From NCBI GenBank assembly GCA_948474755.1, contig CAOLHI010001278.1, positions 248,001-312,000 on the forward strand: a stretch of 64,000 nucleotides of DNA, read 5' to 3'. Every line of letters begins with the position of its first letter. The stretch's first letter is position 1. The notes beneath the pieces were generated by a model. It made no database searches, had not been told where the DNA came from, and saw only the letters and a program-made list of their open reading frames with translations. A program made the position numbers and the translations under genes. Positions 21,654-32,995 of this stretch are shown piece after piece. This DNA comes from Ctenosaura bakeri (lineage: Eukaryota; Chordata; Lepidosauria; Squamata; Iguanidae).

Positions 21654-23284
21654 TTTTAGAGGGATCCAGTTTTGAAGTAATCAAAACATGAGCAGAGTTC
21701 TTTGTCTTCACAAGAAAAACCAAAACTTGTCACATTAACTATGGTGATGCAAATGCATTTGCTACAATTTGTCACCAAAGCATTTCCAGACTATGGACTT
21801 GATCCACAAAGGAAATTGCCACTATATCCAGAATAGGCAGCTTACCTTTCCTAAAATGATTATCTGCCCAACCAACAGAACCTCCATTTGTTTAGATTAA
21901 GTCTCATCTTCTGTACTGATCAGTCAAGTGCTGATCTCAGTACAATTGCTTAGGGTATTCATCACCTCCCTATTGGTCTGCAGTCATCATAGTGGCAACC
22001 TTTCATTATCTTAATTGGTAGATTAATCAGTGGAAGTGTTCACTCAGTGAAGAAAATTCTTAATCAGCAAAGGAAGAATTTCTCTGTTTATCTTCCATGA
22101 TATTTTGGTTCCTGCATGTTACCATAATAGGGAATGAAAAACAGACTGTTAAAGATAGCCTTTCCTTCGAACAACATCTGGTAGCCTTTTTTAAAAAATA
22201 AATGATAGTTTATCTCATACTTCCCTTAATATTTCAACATGACAGTTATACAGAGTTCTTGGAAATGTGCACATTTATTTAAGTAGAATCAAGTAGTTAG
22301 TTTAAAGGCAGGTGATTAATTAGCTTAAAGGCAGATGGTTAATCAATAACAGTTCTTCAGTTTGTTGACAATCAGTCATCCCTGAAAGAACAAAGAAATG
22401 ATATCTTCTCAAAGGAATTAAAAAAAAAAAAAAAAACCTCAGAAAGGCACCTGTAGTGGGGAGGAACCATTGTTGATTTTGTTGGATTATGTGGTTTACT
22501 TAAATGTGATGCAATTTTTTTTGGTAAAATTTCAATAAAAGGAAGCTGTTGCATATATTGACTTACAAACTGAATTAAATCTAGAATAATTAACTGGTTA
22601 AAGATCAGATCATTAATTATCTAAAATCTTTCCTTTGACTTCTAGCCTAACTCATCAGTGAGAGCCTAATCAACCTCAAAACAACATCAATGCTCTAAGC
22701 ATTAACAACTCTGATGTGCCGATCCATTAATTTTAGTGAGTTTAGCTCCATTTAATTACTCTATTGGTATTCCAGGCTTGTAGCTGCTTTTCATCCTTCT
22801 GCCATACCTAGGGTTCAAATCTTGCTTCTCCCCTCATCTGGACTGAGATTGGTCAGTCCTTTTATGGCTCAGTGGTAGAGGATGAAATATTTCCACCACA
22901 CAGTTTTGTGTTGTATGTTTGTCCTCCACCATTTAGGTCACCCCCCCCTTGATTTTTTAAACTGAGACAAACCGCTTGAGTAGGACCTTCCAGGGAATTC
23001 CATGTCTGGGGGAGTACCTAGTTCATGTACAATGTACATTCTGGTCTGCAGGTTAAGTGCTAGTGCCACTGTTTTTAAGGTGAATTAGAATGTAGCATAC
23101 AATTTTGCTCATTGACAGATTCTGATCATAACATATGAATTCGAGAAGAGATATGATTCTACTTTATCATTCTGTTCACATGATGGGGCAACCAGTTTCT
23201 TCTGGGAAGGCTGCAAACCAGACATCAGAACATGAGTGCTGTTCCACTCATTTTTCCCACTGGTTAGTATCAAGAAGCATACTA
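21654..23284. other. AT-rich non-coding DNA with a local 23-bp tandem duplication
   Basis: At 22297-22342 two consecutive units read TAGTTTAAAGGCAGGTGATT and TAGCTTAAAGGCAGATGGTT. The surroundings to about 22760 are rich in TAAT/ATTA words and free of recognisable repeats. No gene is seen. Confidence 0.4.
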
Positions 23285-23690
23285 TTGCTGAAATTGGGGG
23301 TTAATATGTAGCCATCACTGGTAGCTGCTGACAGCCTTCCACTCCTCAGTCTTGTTTAATACTCTTGCAGAGCCAGCCAGGTTGGTGGCCACCATGATAT
23401 CTTGTGGTAGTGAATTCCATAGCTGGACTATGTGGTGTGTAAAGAAGTGCTTCCTTATCCATTTATCTGTTCTGAATTTTCTTTGATTTAGGTCCAAATT
23501 CTAATATTACGAGAAAGAGAGAAACCTGCTCCCTTTCAATGTTTTTGTGCCATGAAAAATATGCCTAGGATAGATATACATCTCTATCACATTTCTCCTT
23601 ACCCTCACTCTTCTAATCTAAACAGCTCCAGATGTGGTTACTTTTTCTGCTTAGGGTATTTTCTCCAATCATTTTGGTTCTCCATTGATG
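23285..23690 (-). mobile_element. CR1/L3-like LINE 3' end, reverse (family B)
   Basis: On the minus strand this gives RKHFFTHHIVQLWNSLPQDIM, close to the typical C-terminal tail of CR1-type ORF2 proteins (FF..RVV..WNSLP). It continues ATGGTGGCCACCAACCTGG as in other copies of this reptile LINE. It is a short 5'-truncated, mutated end without reverse transcriptase domain. Confidence 0.7.
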
Positions 23691-25337
23691 TATTTAAATG
23701 TGGATCAGATCGGTGAAGAACTCTTTTTAGAAACCAGTAGGGCATGGGTTACTCGACTGATAGAACAATGCTATGCGTGCCGGCTGAGATAATCTCTTCC
23801 TTTATCTAATGAGATAAATAGATTTGGCTTGCAACCAGAAACATCTAAAGATATCTTCTCCACAGACTGTCTTGTTGTACACAGTCTCATGCGGGTAGGA
23901 AGTGGCAGTGTAGTTCCTCTGGACTTCACTATGCAGGGCAGGGATGGACAATTATATAGAGGCCAGGATCTAATTGGTTTTGCTCCAGCACCTTTCATAG
24001 GCCACATTTCCCCCTGAGCTCTCACAAAGACTTCTGTCTTCAGCCAAGTCCTTCCCAAAATGATGGAAGGATTGGAGACTGGAAGTGATGTCATGTCACT
24101 TCCTGTCACCATTTTGAGTTGGACTCAGTTGAAAATAGAGGTATTTGGAGTTTCCAGTGTGCTTTCTCTGTGGGGCTGGTTGTTTTCTTTATGTGTTGGG
24201 GCTTGTCTGCAAAATTTGGAGTGGAAAATGCCTTCAAATATTACTGAATAAAATAAATTTACATTTGGATGGGGTTAGGGACTGGCAGAGGACTTCATGG
24301 GGCATCATATGGGGTCCAGGGACAACATGCAGCTTGTGGGTCATTCATTTATCCCGAAATGCCTGATTTTGCCACTCTAAAGTCTTTGCAATCCTTCATC
24401 TACAAATGTGATAAATGCACTATTGGCTCCAGCATTCACATAATAAATGAAGCTGTGGAACATCCCAGAAACTATCACTACTACTAGCCAATAGTGATTA
24501 GGAAACTAGACCACCCTGGTATGGAGTACATGTTTGCCACAGCCTTGCTTGCTTCACTGTCATCGTGGTGTAAATATCATTTGAGACAAGAGTTGAAATT
24601 CTGTTCATGTAAAAAGATATAGCAGTGCTGCTCTGGGTGGTCCAAGCAAATATGGACCAATAATATCTTTGTTTAAGATATCTCAAAAGGCATTCCAACA
24701 GAGGTTTAAGCTAATATGCATTTTCTAAGGTCTTAATTCCCAAATATGTAAAAATGAGTCCAATATTGGTTCTGTATGATTAACGTGACTTAGCATTTGT
24801 TTCAAGTTGAAACAAAGCATATGCTTTTGCTTAGCATTGCTAATCTGAATGTCATCAGTAGCAAACAAAATCCAAATTTGGATGCACAGAATTACTATTT
24901 GCTTTCTACCAGGGAGATGCATCTTGTTGATTATAGGAATAACTGCCTCAAGACATTGGATTATTGGTGAGATTTATCTGAACTTAATTACCCTTATCCA
25001 TTGGCTTCTGTTTAGTGTGAGTCTGGCCTAAGAGATTTTGTTGCTTGAGGTGAAGGTGAAGATACAACATCTTCTAATTCAGCATACAAAAGGAAAGAAA
25101 ACTTCAGCTGGAGTAACAAGGCACTTTTTCTACCTACACCTACCATGAGAGACAGACTTCTAACTATACCTAATTGTAGGTCTGGTCCAATTCAGTGTGT
25201 ATGCACACTCTGATTCAGGGAGTTCCTAGTCTTTTTTAAGAGGACAGAAATTGTTCAAGTAAGCCTCCATGCTATCTGGTACTGGTATAGAATGAAATGT
25301 TCTGCTAGAGGGATTAGCATGTTGGACTGCTAGTTTC
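23691..25337. other. Non-coding DNA, no gene seen
   Basis: The segment 24040-24130 (GGAAGTGATGTCATGTCACTTCC, a near-palindrome) and its surroundings look like an old dispersed repeat, not identified. Nothing else is assignable. Confidence 0.35.
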
Positions 25338-25535
25338 TTATTGTTGTGTGCCCTCAAGTGAATTCCAATTTATAGAAGCACTAAGGCAAATCTCTCACAG
25401 GGTTTTCTATGAGAATTAGTGAGAGTGTGTGATACGCCCAAAGTCATACAATGGGTTTCCATGGCTGAGTGGGGAATTTCATCCTGGTCTCCAGGGCCAT
25501 AATCTAATGCTCAGACCACTATACCACAACCTAAT
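25338..25535 (-). mobile_element. tRNA-headed SINE, reverse copy
   Basis: Plus-strand order is tail (TTGTTGTGTGCCCTCAAGTG), body (CATACAATGGGTTTCCATGG), and head (CAGACCACTATACCACAACC). Nearly full length and diverged. Confidence 0.8.
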
Positions 25536-25856
25536 AATGTCACAAAACTTACTGTGTAAAAGTGGGGCTGCTGGCTATTTCACAATCTCACCTTCCTCAC
25601 AGGATTTTTGTGAATGTACAGTGGAAACAGAAAGGAAGAGCTAGAGTAGTTCAACCTTGATGTTAGTCAGAGAGAAGGTAGGATGGAAGATGAGACTTTC
25701 TGAAGGTAGATTCAACTGATTGATGTAAGGACAGCAGCAGCATATGCCTGACTGTGTATAATTTGTCCTATTTTTGCCCAACAGACTTAGACCTAGGACT
25801 GAGCTGTAACTATAGCCACCAGCATGGAGTCCTTTTTTAGTTTCTCAGTCATACAG

Positions 25857-26195
25857 CTAGTATGGTGTAGCAGTTTGGGTATTAGACTATGACTCTGGAG
25901 ACCAAAGTCTGAGACAATTCAAAATCCACAGATCATTGATACCTTTATTGGCCAACCAAATTCCAGAAAACACAGCATGCAAGCTTTTGAAGCTTCACTG
26001 GCTGACTCTGGAGACCAGGGATGATATCCCCACTCAGTCATGGAAACTTTTTGGTGACCTTGGGCAACTCACACTCTCTGAGCCTCAGAGGAAGGCAAAG
26101 GCAACATTCTCAAATAAATCTTGCCAAGAAAACCCCATGATAGGTTCACCTTAAGATTATCATGAGTCAGAAATTACTTGAAGGTACACAACAAG
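25857..26195 (+). mobile_element. tRNA-headed SINE split by another insertion
   Basis: Head TAGTATGGTGTAGCAGTTTGG at 25857 and body/tail from about 26003 (TGATATCCCCACTCAGTCATGG ... GAGTCAGAAATTACTTGAAGG). The two parts are separated by 98 bp of foreign sequence flanked by a perfect 15-bp duplication (see next entry). Confidence 0.85.
25905..26002 (-). mobile_element. Short retroposed insertion in the SINE
   Basis: The 98-bp insert is bounded by TGACTCTGGAGACCA at 25890-25904 and again at 26003-26017. A 15-bp perfect duplication is typical of target-primed reverse transcription. Read on the minus strand it ends TTTGGTTGGCCAATAAAGGT then ATC, with AATAAAG, resembling a retroposon 3' end; the family was not identified. 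Confidence 0.75.
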
Positions 26196-26529
26196 AGCAA
26201 CAATCAAGCACAATCTTTTTTTGTTCAAGACCAACTAGATGCAATGGAACACAAGGATTCTCTGCCTGAGAGAATTATATAGAAGAGGGAATTTTGGTAA
26301 GATCTAGTGGCCTAGCATAGTTGCCAACATTACCATCCTAGATATTGTTAGGTTTCATCTCCCAAAGGCAAAGCACGACCCGTGGTGAGAAAATAGTAGT
26401 CCCAAAACATTTGACAATCCAAGGTTGGGAGCCATTGACCTAGAAGCCCCTGATATAGTAGGGAGAGTTTAACACTTATTTGACTTATTAACTGTTTAGT
26501 GAACCTGGCCCTTGCTATTGCACCATAAT

Positions 26530-26880
26530 GACCATAGAATCACAGAATAATAGAGTTGGAAGAGACCCCAGGGGCCATCCAGTCCAATCCTCTGTGATGT
26601 AGGAATGCATATCAAAGCACTCCCAACAGATGGCTATCCAGCCTCTGTTTAAAAACCTCCAAAGAAGGAGAATCCAGCACACTCCAAGGTTGCATATTCC
26701 ACTGTCAGACAGCTCTGACCATCAGGAAATTCTTCCTGAGGTTCAGGTGGAATCCCTTGCTGGTTACCTACCAAGGTCCACAGACTGGCGGAGAGATCCC
26801 TGCAGACCTTTGGAGAATCAAAATCTTCTTCGGGGCTTGAGTTTTCCTTCTGAAAGGTCATAAAGTAGATTTTCCCCAAT
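26530..26880 (-). mobile_element. CR1-type LINE 3' end, reverse (family A)
   Basis: The plus-strand start ATAGAATCACAGAATAATAG, then GTTGGAAGAGACCCCAGG and CATCCAGTCCAATCC, is the reverse of the canonical CR1 end (attctatgattctat tail). Further on, GGAAATTCTTCCTGAGGTTCAG corresponds to the conserved part upstream. No functional ORF remains. Confidence 0.85.
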
Positions 26881-27099
26881 GGAGAGGGCAAGCATATGAG
26901 CAATGGTGACAGTGGTGGTGAGGAACTAGATCTACTTCATAGGAAGGCATTCATGGAAAACATCATTCTCAAGTCCATTCTGGTAACCTGGACCAAGCAC
27001 TACAGAATAGCCTAGATTTTGGTATAGATGAAGCATGTACTACTCAGTGTTTGAAGCTAGTGATAGGCAAAATCTCAACTCAATTCTGAAGTTTTACAT

Positions 27100-27132
<33 letters not shown>

Positions 27133-27225
27133 AAATTCTGCAAGAGTTTTTCTTATCTATTCTGTGCTGGGGAGGAACCTTAAGGTCTACATCATTGGCC
27201 CTTTATTGGAGGTGAGCATTACAAA
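26881..27225. other. Non-coding DNA with a (CA)n(TA)n repeat at 27101-27132
   Basis: The dinucleotide tract is about 22 bp of CA followed by about 10 bp of TA. The rest is unassigned. Confidence 0.6.
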
Positions 27226-27345
27226 TCTAGAGATCCAGCTTAATGTAGTGGTTGAAATGTTGGACTACAACTCCTTGCTCAATCCTCCAAATCCTTGCTC
27301 AATCCTGCTCCACTAGTCAAGACACATTCTTTCAGCTGCAGAAGA
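27226..27345 (+). mobile_element. SINE head fragment
   Basis: GATCCAGCTTAATGTAGTGG then TTGGACTACAACTCC matches the SINE head. The body is rearranged (CCTTGCTCAATCCT appears twice at 27274-27310) and the tail is lost. Confidence 0.5.
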
Positions 27346-28254
27346 AGGCAAAGGCAAAACCATTGTTACCATGCCTTACACCCCTATTGCATGACATAGC
27401 ATAATTGGCAAGAAACATCCTTTTTAACATAAAAACCATGGAAAGCATGAGAGAAAGGACACTGGCTGTAAGCCTCATGCTAGGACTGATGAGCTCAGCA
27501 TGGCCAGGTCGTAAGTTCAGAAGGATTAGCTGGAGAACCTGGCTTAATGAGTTTGAGATGATCCTCCCAACTTTCCAAACCCAGAAAACAATAGCAAGCA
27601 AGACTGTCCTGATGAATCAATGACCAGCATCCTATAACCTCTTGCTCCATAAACTCCCCTTCATTCCCTCACCTATCCAGACATTAGGAAACTATAAAGA
27701 CTCCCATCAATGCTTTGTCACCTGAAGTTAAGACTATTAAGTCTATAAAGTTTATTCTGGACTCCTTTGCTTGCTCTGTCACAGAGCAACTAACACATTT
27801 CCCCTCAGGGCAGAAAACAGGGTACTTTAGCCTTAGCTCCAAGACTGGCAATTTGTAGTACTTTGGACATATGTTGCTGTGTTATGCTGCACATGAGCGT
27901 CCCAATTTCTGTTCTCTGTGCTGCCCTCAAACTCACTGTCTGAGCCATTCTCCTTTGACCTTCTGCTTCTGGAGCAGTAGTTATTACCCGCTTCACCCAA
28001 AATTCCTTGCTATCCAACCTTTCTCTTCTTTCTCTCTTATAGTCTTATATGATTTGTAGGACTGCTTCTTATAAGTCTGTGAATTCCCCCAAGAACATGC
28101 TCTTTTAACTTGCCGTTAGTATTGGTATACACAGGCAAAAACTACAGGTCCTGTAGTTACCCCCTATCTCTGTCCTACTTTAAGCTATAATTCCCTACCT
28201 TTTGAAGGAGGTTCTGACATTGTGAGTGAACTCTGGAGTCACCTACCTTTTGGA
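27346..28254. other. Non-coding DNA, no gene seen
   Basis: No recognisable repeat or exon; the short frames here match no family I know. Confidence 0.35.
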
Positions 28255-28348
28255 GTAACACCTCCTTTGAACAAATCTTGTGGGGGGGGGAGAAACGGTT
28301 CATCTTAGGGTCTCCATAAGTTGGAAATGACTTGAAGGCACACATTAT
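28255..28348 (+). mobile_element. SINE 3' fragment
   Basis: CTTTGAACAAATCTTG, then GGTCTCCATAAGTTGGAAATGA and CTTGAAGGCACACA, is the 3' half of the tRNA-headed SINE. A run of ten Gs sits inside it. Confidence 0.75.
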
Positions 28349-29231
28349 AGTTCTGCCAAGATTTTTAAATTTTTTAAATTTTTTTTTTTACTTCTGAGCT
28401 TGGAAGTAAGAAATCTGGCAACATCTCTTCCTGGAACTGGTCTATACTAAAAATATTAGCTATGAAAGTTTAGATAAACATACTCTTAGTCTCTCACTCC
28501 TTCCTCTTCTTGTTGAAGCCTCCTTTATCATTGTCTGTATTCTCCAGTGAAACAATTATTATTCAAGGCAGAATGGTGAGAGTTAACAGAGAAAGAGCTG
28601 CTGCTTCCTGCAAAAACTCTGCCTTCTGCTCTCTGAGCTCCCCCACCACTCTGACCTCCTACAGAGAGGAGTCAACCGTGCTCCAGCTGCAAGCTTTTTG
28701 CCTCCCTCCTAGACAAGCTCTAATTTCAAACCCACAAAATGTTAAAAAGTCAGCTCACATCTCCTCTCTAGTCAGTCTGCCCCTGGCTCTGTCATGGCAA
28801 TACCAGCTTTACGTTAGCCCAGTCCTGGAAGTTCACAGCTACCAAAAGTTAGAAAGGAAAATCCAGAACTGGTTTGATTCAAGGAGCATTCTTCACTAGC
28901 TTTGAGGGTGGATGACTGTCACTTTATCTTACGATTTGGTATTAAGGAAGGTTTTAACTATTCAGATCTGCATTCTTAATTGCAATTTCAACAGCTGGTA
29001 TCCTGTTAGTGAGAAATACAGGCGTATATCAACCCAACACCTGTGTATTTTTTTTTTTTTTTTTGGTTTGATGTGGAGGTTCATATTCCCTTCCTTTCTC
29101 CAAACTGACCAAAGCCCACAGATGGGGTATGACCTGGACAAGATGCTGTCAGTGGTTTCCGTTCCCGTCTTAGACACTTCTTGTCCATTTTCTCATCATC
29201 TTCCATGTCCAGTCTACTCACTGCATACAAG
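28349..29231. other. Non-coding DNA, no gene seen
   Basis: Two longer frames (28510-28899 and 28912-29277, plus strand) show no domain or splice context. A T run of about 18 lies at 29048-29065. Confidence 0.4.
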
Positions 29232-29621
29232 TACCTTTGGCCCTCCGTATTTGTGGGTTTATCTTTCACAGATTTGAGTATTTGCAAGTTTCTCCCATCC
29301 CTGCCCCTTCCACTTCAGACATTTCTTTTCTGGGGTAATCTTTCCTCCCAGCAGCTCCAATCAGGCCATGCACCCCTTTAAAAACCCACCCTGGTCCTCC
29401 TCCTCCTCCTCCTCCTCCACCTCCACCTCCAGCTGCTGCCTGGCCAGCTAAGGATGGATCACAGCCCCATCACCTTTTCCTCTCCTGTCCTTGACCTGGT
29501 TTGGACCCTGGATACCCATTGTCCCCATCATGCCTTGACCCTCTTTCCCCACACACATTTTGAAATTTGTGATTTTTCCACTTTTGTGGGGGTCCTGCAC
29601 CCCTAAACCTAGCAAATGTGG
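29232..29621. mobile_element. Mariner/Tigger-like element, third copy, right end damaged
   Basis: The left end TTTGGCCCTCCGTATTTGTGGG and the internal TTTGAGTATTTGCAAGTTTC parallel the 8345 copy. The right end has GGGGGTCCTGCACCCCTAAA then CCTAGCAAATGTGG, as in 12439-12792, but stops before the terminal GAGGGATGACTG. Confidence 0.65.
29396..29430. repeat. (TCC)n microsatellite
   Basis: About eight TCC units followed by two ACCTCC units, inside the mariner-like element. Confidence 0.9.
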
Positions 29622-31367
29622 CCACATTTGGTCCAGAGGGTGTGCTTTACCTACCTCTGATCTGGGTTTAGCAGTGGCCTGCTGCTGGTGTCTGGGCTTT
29701 GGTAGGTGCCCAACAGCACTGACTCCTGTTGCCAGCCTGGCTTTCATAGAAGTCTCAAGTAAATTGACAAAAGAGTTCAATGTGATTTTGGAAAGCATGT
29801 TCCAGAATTCCTGTTATAGAACAAAATGCCATGTTTCTCGGCCAACAAAGAAACTGAACTCTAAAATCAGAAGGCCACATTATGTTGTTGTAGGCTTCAG
29901 TGGATCCCCAGAAAATGGGAGGTGGTGGTGGAAAGGAAGTTTTTGAATTACCTCCGCAGTGATATCTCACAAACATACTTCAGCTGATCTGATGGGTGAA
30001 GGATGGACTTTCAGAAATGTTTGGTTTATTAAGGGGGAGAGGGGGAACAGCTGGAAGCTAGGAGGACAGAAGACAATTCCAGAAATTCATGTGGGGATTA
30101 TAAAGTCTTCTAGAAAGAACTTCCCATACTACTTGGTTTCATTTTGCTCCCCACAAATGGAAAGGGAGAAAAAAGCCACAGACTACAGGGAGCAGGAGAT
30201 GAACTGATTAAATGCAGAGTGTACTTTAATATGGAAGAAAATCCACCCAAAGCTATCTGAAAGAGCAATATTTGAGACAGTTGCCAGGACACTGTTGAAA
30301 TATTCTAATATGGATAGCTCCATTCTTACAACTGAACCTAGTTACATGACCACTGAGTTGATCAAGTCTGGCCTGCAGAGAGCAATTTGAGGTTGAAAGA
30401 TATTCTCAGCAAGTAACCTCAACTCAAGTGAAGGATCTAGCGTGCCCTGCAAAACATTAGTAACTGGCCTGGGCGATGGAATTTGGTAGAGGTTTTGGCA
30501 AAGCTTCCATTGTTGTTTACCAGTATGAGACAGAAAAGTGATTCATGACAGGAATATGGATTGGCTCAACTGTATGATGAACAAGATGGGACATGGCCCA
30601 TCGAAAGCTAATGGCAGGGCATGATTGAGCCAGCAGGAAGTACAATACAATCAAATATCTGAATAACATTTCCTGCTGGAAACAGAGATACATGTTGGAG
30701 GATATCAGCAAACTAGGACTGAAGCCTTTAATTTGTTGGCATGATGAAATAACCAAATGTAATGAGAGACAGAGAGAGATTTTGGAAAAAATGTTGCCTT
30801 CTCCATGTTACTGGGGACAAATGTAGCCCATGGGCCCCATGTTTCCCACTCGAAAGGTAACTTCTTCAGAGATGGGAAAAATTACATTTTTGAGCTCTAA
30901 ACTTCTCAAATACTTGGCATTTGGATATTCTGAGAGCTGTAGTTCAAAAAATATCTGGTCTTTGTTATCAGTTGGTGGAAACAGATTAGCAAAGGTTGGA
31001 AGAAACTTGTTGCAGACAGTGAGTTGCTTGTAATTCATTCCTTTCACCAGTAATGATGTTATAGTTATTTTATATTACGGTGACAACTTAATGAGGGGAT
31101 TACTTCACCATCTAAAACTGTAACTTTTTAGTTACTTTTGTCATCATGGAAAGCACATTCATGAAACAGTATGTGGTTCAACTGCTGACATATATTGCTG
31201 CTTTGTGCTCTATGGTGGAATTGGAGGAGACAATGGGGTGGATCAGAGAAGAGTGTGCTTTGGTATTGCAGGTCAGAAAGTTGTAGCATCGAGGTGCTTT
31301 TTTAAAAAAAATAGATGAAAAGTAACCAATTACAGTTACTTTTGGAAACTGGTAAAGCAAAGACTAA
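29622..31367. other. Non-coding DNA, no gene seen
   Basis: A remnant near 30935-30990 (GATATTCTGAGAGCTGTAGTTC) resembles the hAT-type end seen elsewhere. No exon is recognised. Confidence 0.4.
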
Positions 31368-31569
31368 GGCCATTTCCACACTAGACTGTTATAGTGCTAT
31401 TATTCCACTTTCAACATCCTGTGAAATCCTGGGATTTGTAGTTTAGGGAAGGGCATTTGGAATTCTCAGCCAGAGAGCTCTTTGCCCCCAGTAAACTACA
31501 AACCTCAGAATTCCACAGGATGTTGAAAGTAGAATAATAGCACTATAGCAGTGTAATGCAGAAAGGACC
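31368..31569. mobile_element. Foldback MITE, palindromic family, copy 3
   Basis: Starts GGCCATTTCCACACTAGACTG and ends CAGTGTAATGCAGAAAGGACC. Full-length mirror arms; the flanks are TAA on the left and TTA on the right. Confidence 0.85.
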
Positions 31570-31958
31570 TTATTAAATAGTTGAAATGATAAATTTTGTG
31601 TGTTGGGGTGTGTGTGTTTGCAACTGTAGCATCAAATTATATTTATAACTTTTTTTAAAGACAACAGGGAAACATTGCTGTGTTTACCGTATGTCCTACT
31701 ATCTGAATTTCCTGTGAGCATCTGCTTGGTTCCTGTGGCAAACAGAATGCTCATCTTTATTCTGATTCAGCAAGGCTCTTTGGATAGGCATTTAGCCTCA
31801 TAACTCATGGGCAGAAAATGTGTACTGCATTTAGGAGATTCTAATCTAGATGCAATCCTTGGCAACTGGAATTAAAAGTTATTAGTAGCTAATAATGAGA
31901 GGAAGACACCTGTCTGAGACCCTGGCAACTGCTGCAGTCAGAATAGATAACACTAGGC

Positions 31959-32009
<51 letters not shown>

Positions 32010-32456
32010 TAATCATCATCATCCCAAAATTAAGCTATTGCTAGTGTGGTGTTATTGTTGGGGCTCAAGGCAGTTTACAAAAGCCTTCAAGACTTTTCTG
32101 ACTTATAGTGACCCCAAGGAGAACCTCTCATGGGACTGGAGTGCTTTTTTTGGTTAGCAGGGGCAGTGGCATCATCTACCGGTTCCCTTCATGTTTCTTC
32201 CATCTGCAGTCTTCAAAGTAGCTCAGGTGATATATGTATGCAGAGAATGGATTCCTCTCAGCAACAACATGTTGTTATGAGGCAGCCATCACTCCAATAC
32301 TGGAAGGTATTTGGGAATATCCTTACCAAAGATATGCTTCTGGTGGCAATGAAAACTCATTGAATTGATTTGTTGATAGAGATCAACCCAGCTGTCTGCC
32401 TTTTTGGATTCTTCTTGGAGAAATTTGTATGGGGGCTTGTCATGAGGAGTATGCTG
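31570..32456. other. Non-coding DNA with an (ATC)n repeat and a SINE remnant
   Basis: The (ATC)n microsatellite at 31960-32023 has about sixteen perfect units plus a few after an interruption. The segment 32068-32134 (GCCTTCAAGACTTTTCTGAC, TTATAGTGACCCCAAGG) is the reverse-strand tail of the tRNA-headed SINE. No gene is seen. Confidence 0.7.
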
Positions 32457-32991
32457 TGATGGAGCCTGGGGTAGTGACTAACCTGAGTGTTAGAGCTGCC
32501 CAGTAACAGGTTTCCAGGCAAGCAGAATAGCCACTCCAGAGAGAAACCCTGCCCATTAGTGTGAAGGACAGTTTAGAGGTCTAAGAGGAAATGCATAAAT
32601 AGCAGGCATACTGAATTGGGTTTTGTCAGACTTCAGGGGCTAAAGGTCAGTCCTTTAGCTAGAGAGGTTCTCAGTCAAGGGGGGGGGCGTTGAGTGAGAT
32701 GAATGTGTTTTCTCAGAGAAAGTCTAGAAAGTGGGACAGAAAAAACTCAGCCCACTTTTGAATCTGGTTAGGGAGTATGACCTAGATTTGGGAACTGAGT
32801 ATTTGGTAAACGGGTAGCCAGATGGTTGTGTGTGAGAGACCTATGCCTTTATGCTGATGTAAAGATATAAGAAACTGTTTAAACACATTCTGAAGATCTG
32901 TTTGCACTGAGACATACATATGAAAACCAATACTTTATTCTGGTTGTTATTTTAATAAAGATTATAATATATTTTCATAAATTTGGACTCA
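32457..32991 (+). mobile_element. Probable solo LTR, forward
   Basis: The segment starts TGATGGAGCC and ends TTTGGACTCA (TG...CA) and is flanked by GCTG at 32453-32456 and 32992-32995. Inside, CATAAATAG near 32595 could serve as TATA box and AATAAA at 32954-32959 as poly(A) signal. No coding region adjoins, so it would be a solo LTR. The 4-bp duplication fits gypsy or class I ERV elements. The family was not recognised. Confidence 0.5.
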
Positions 32992-32995
32992 GCTG

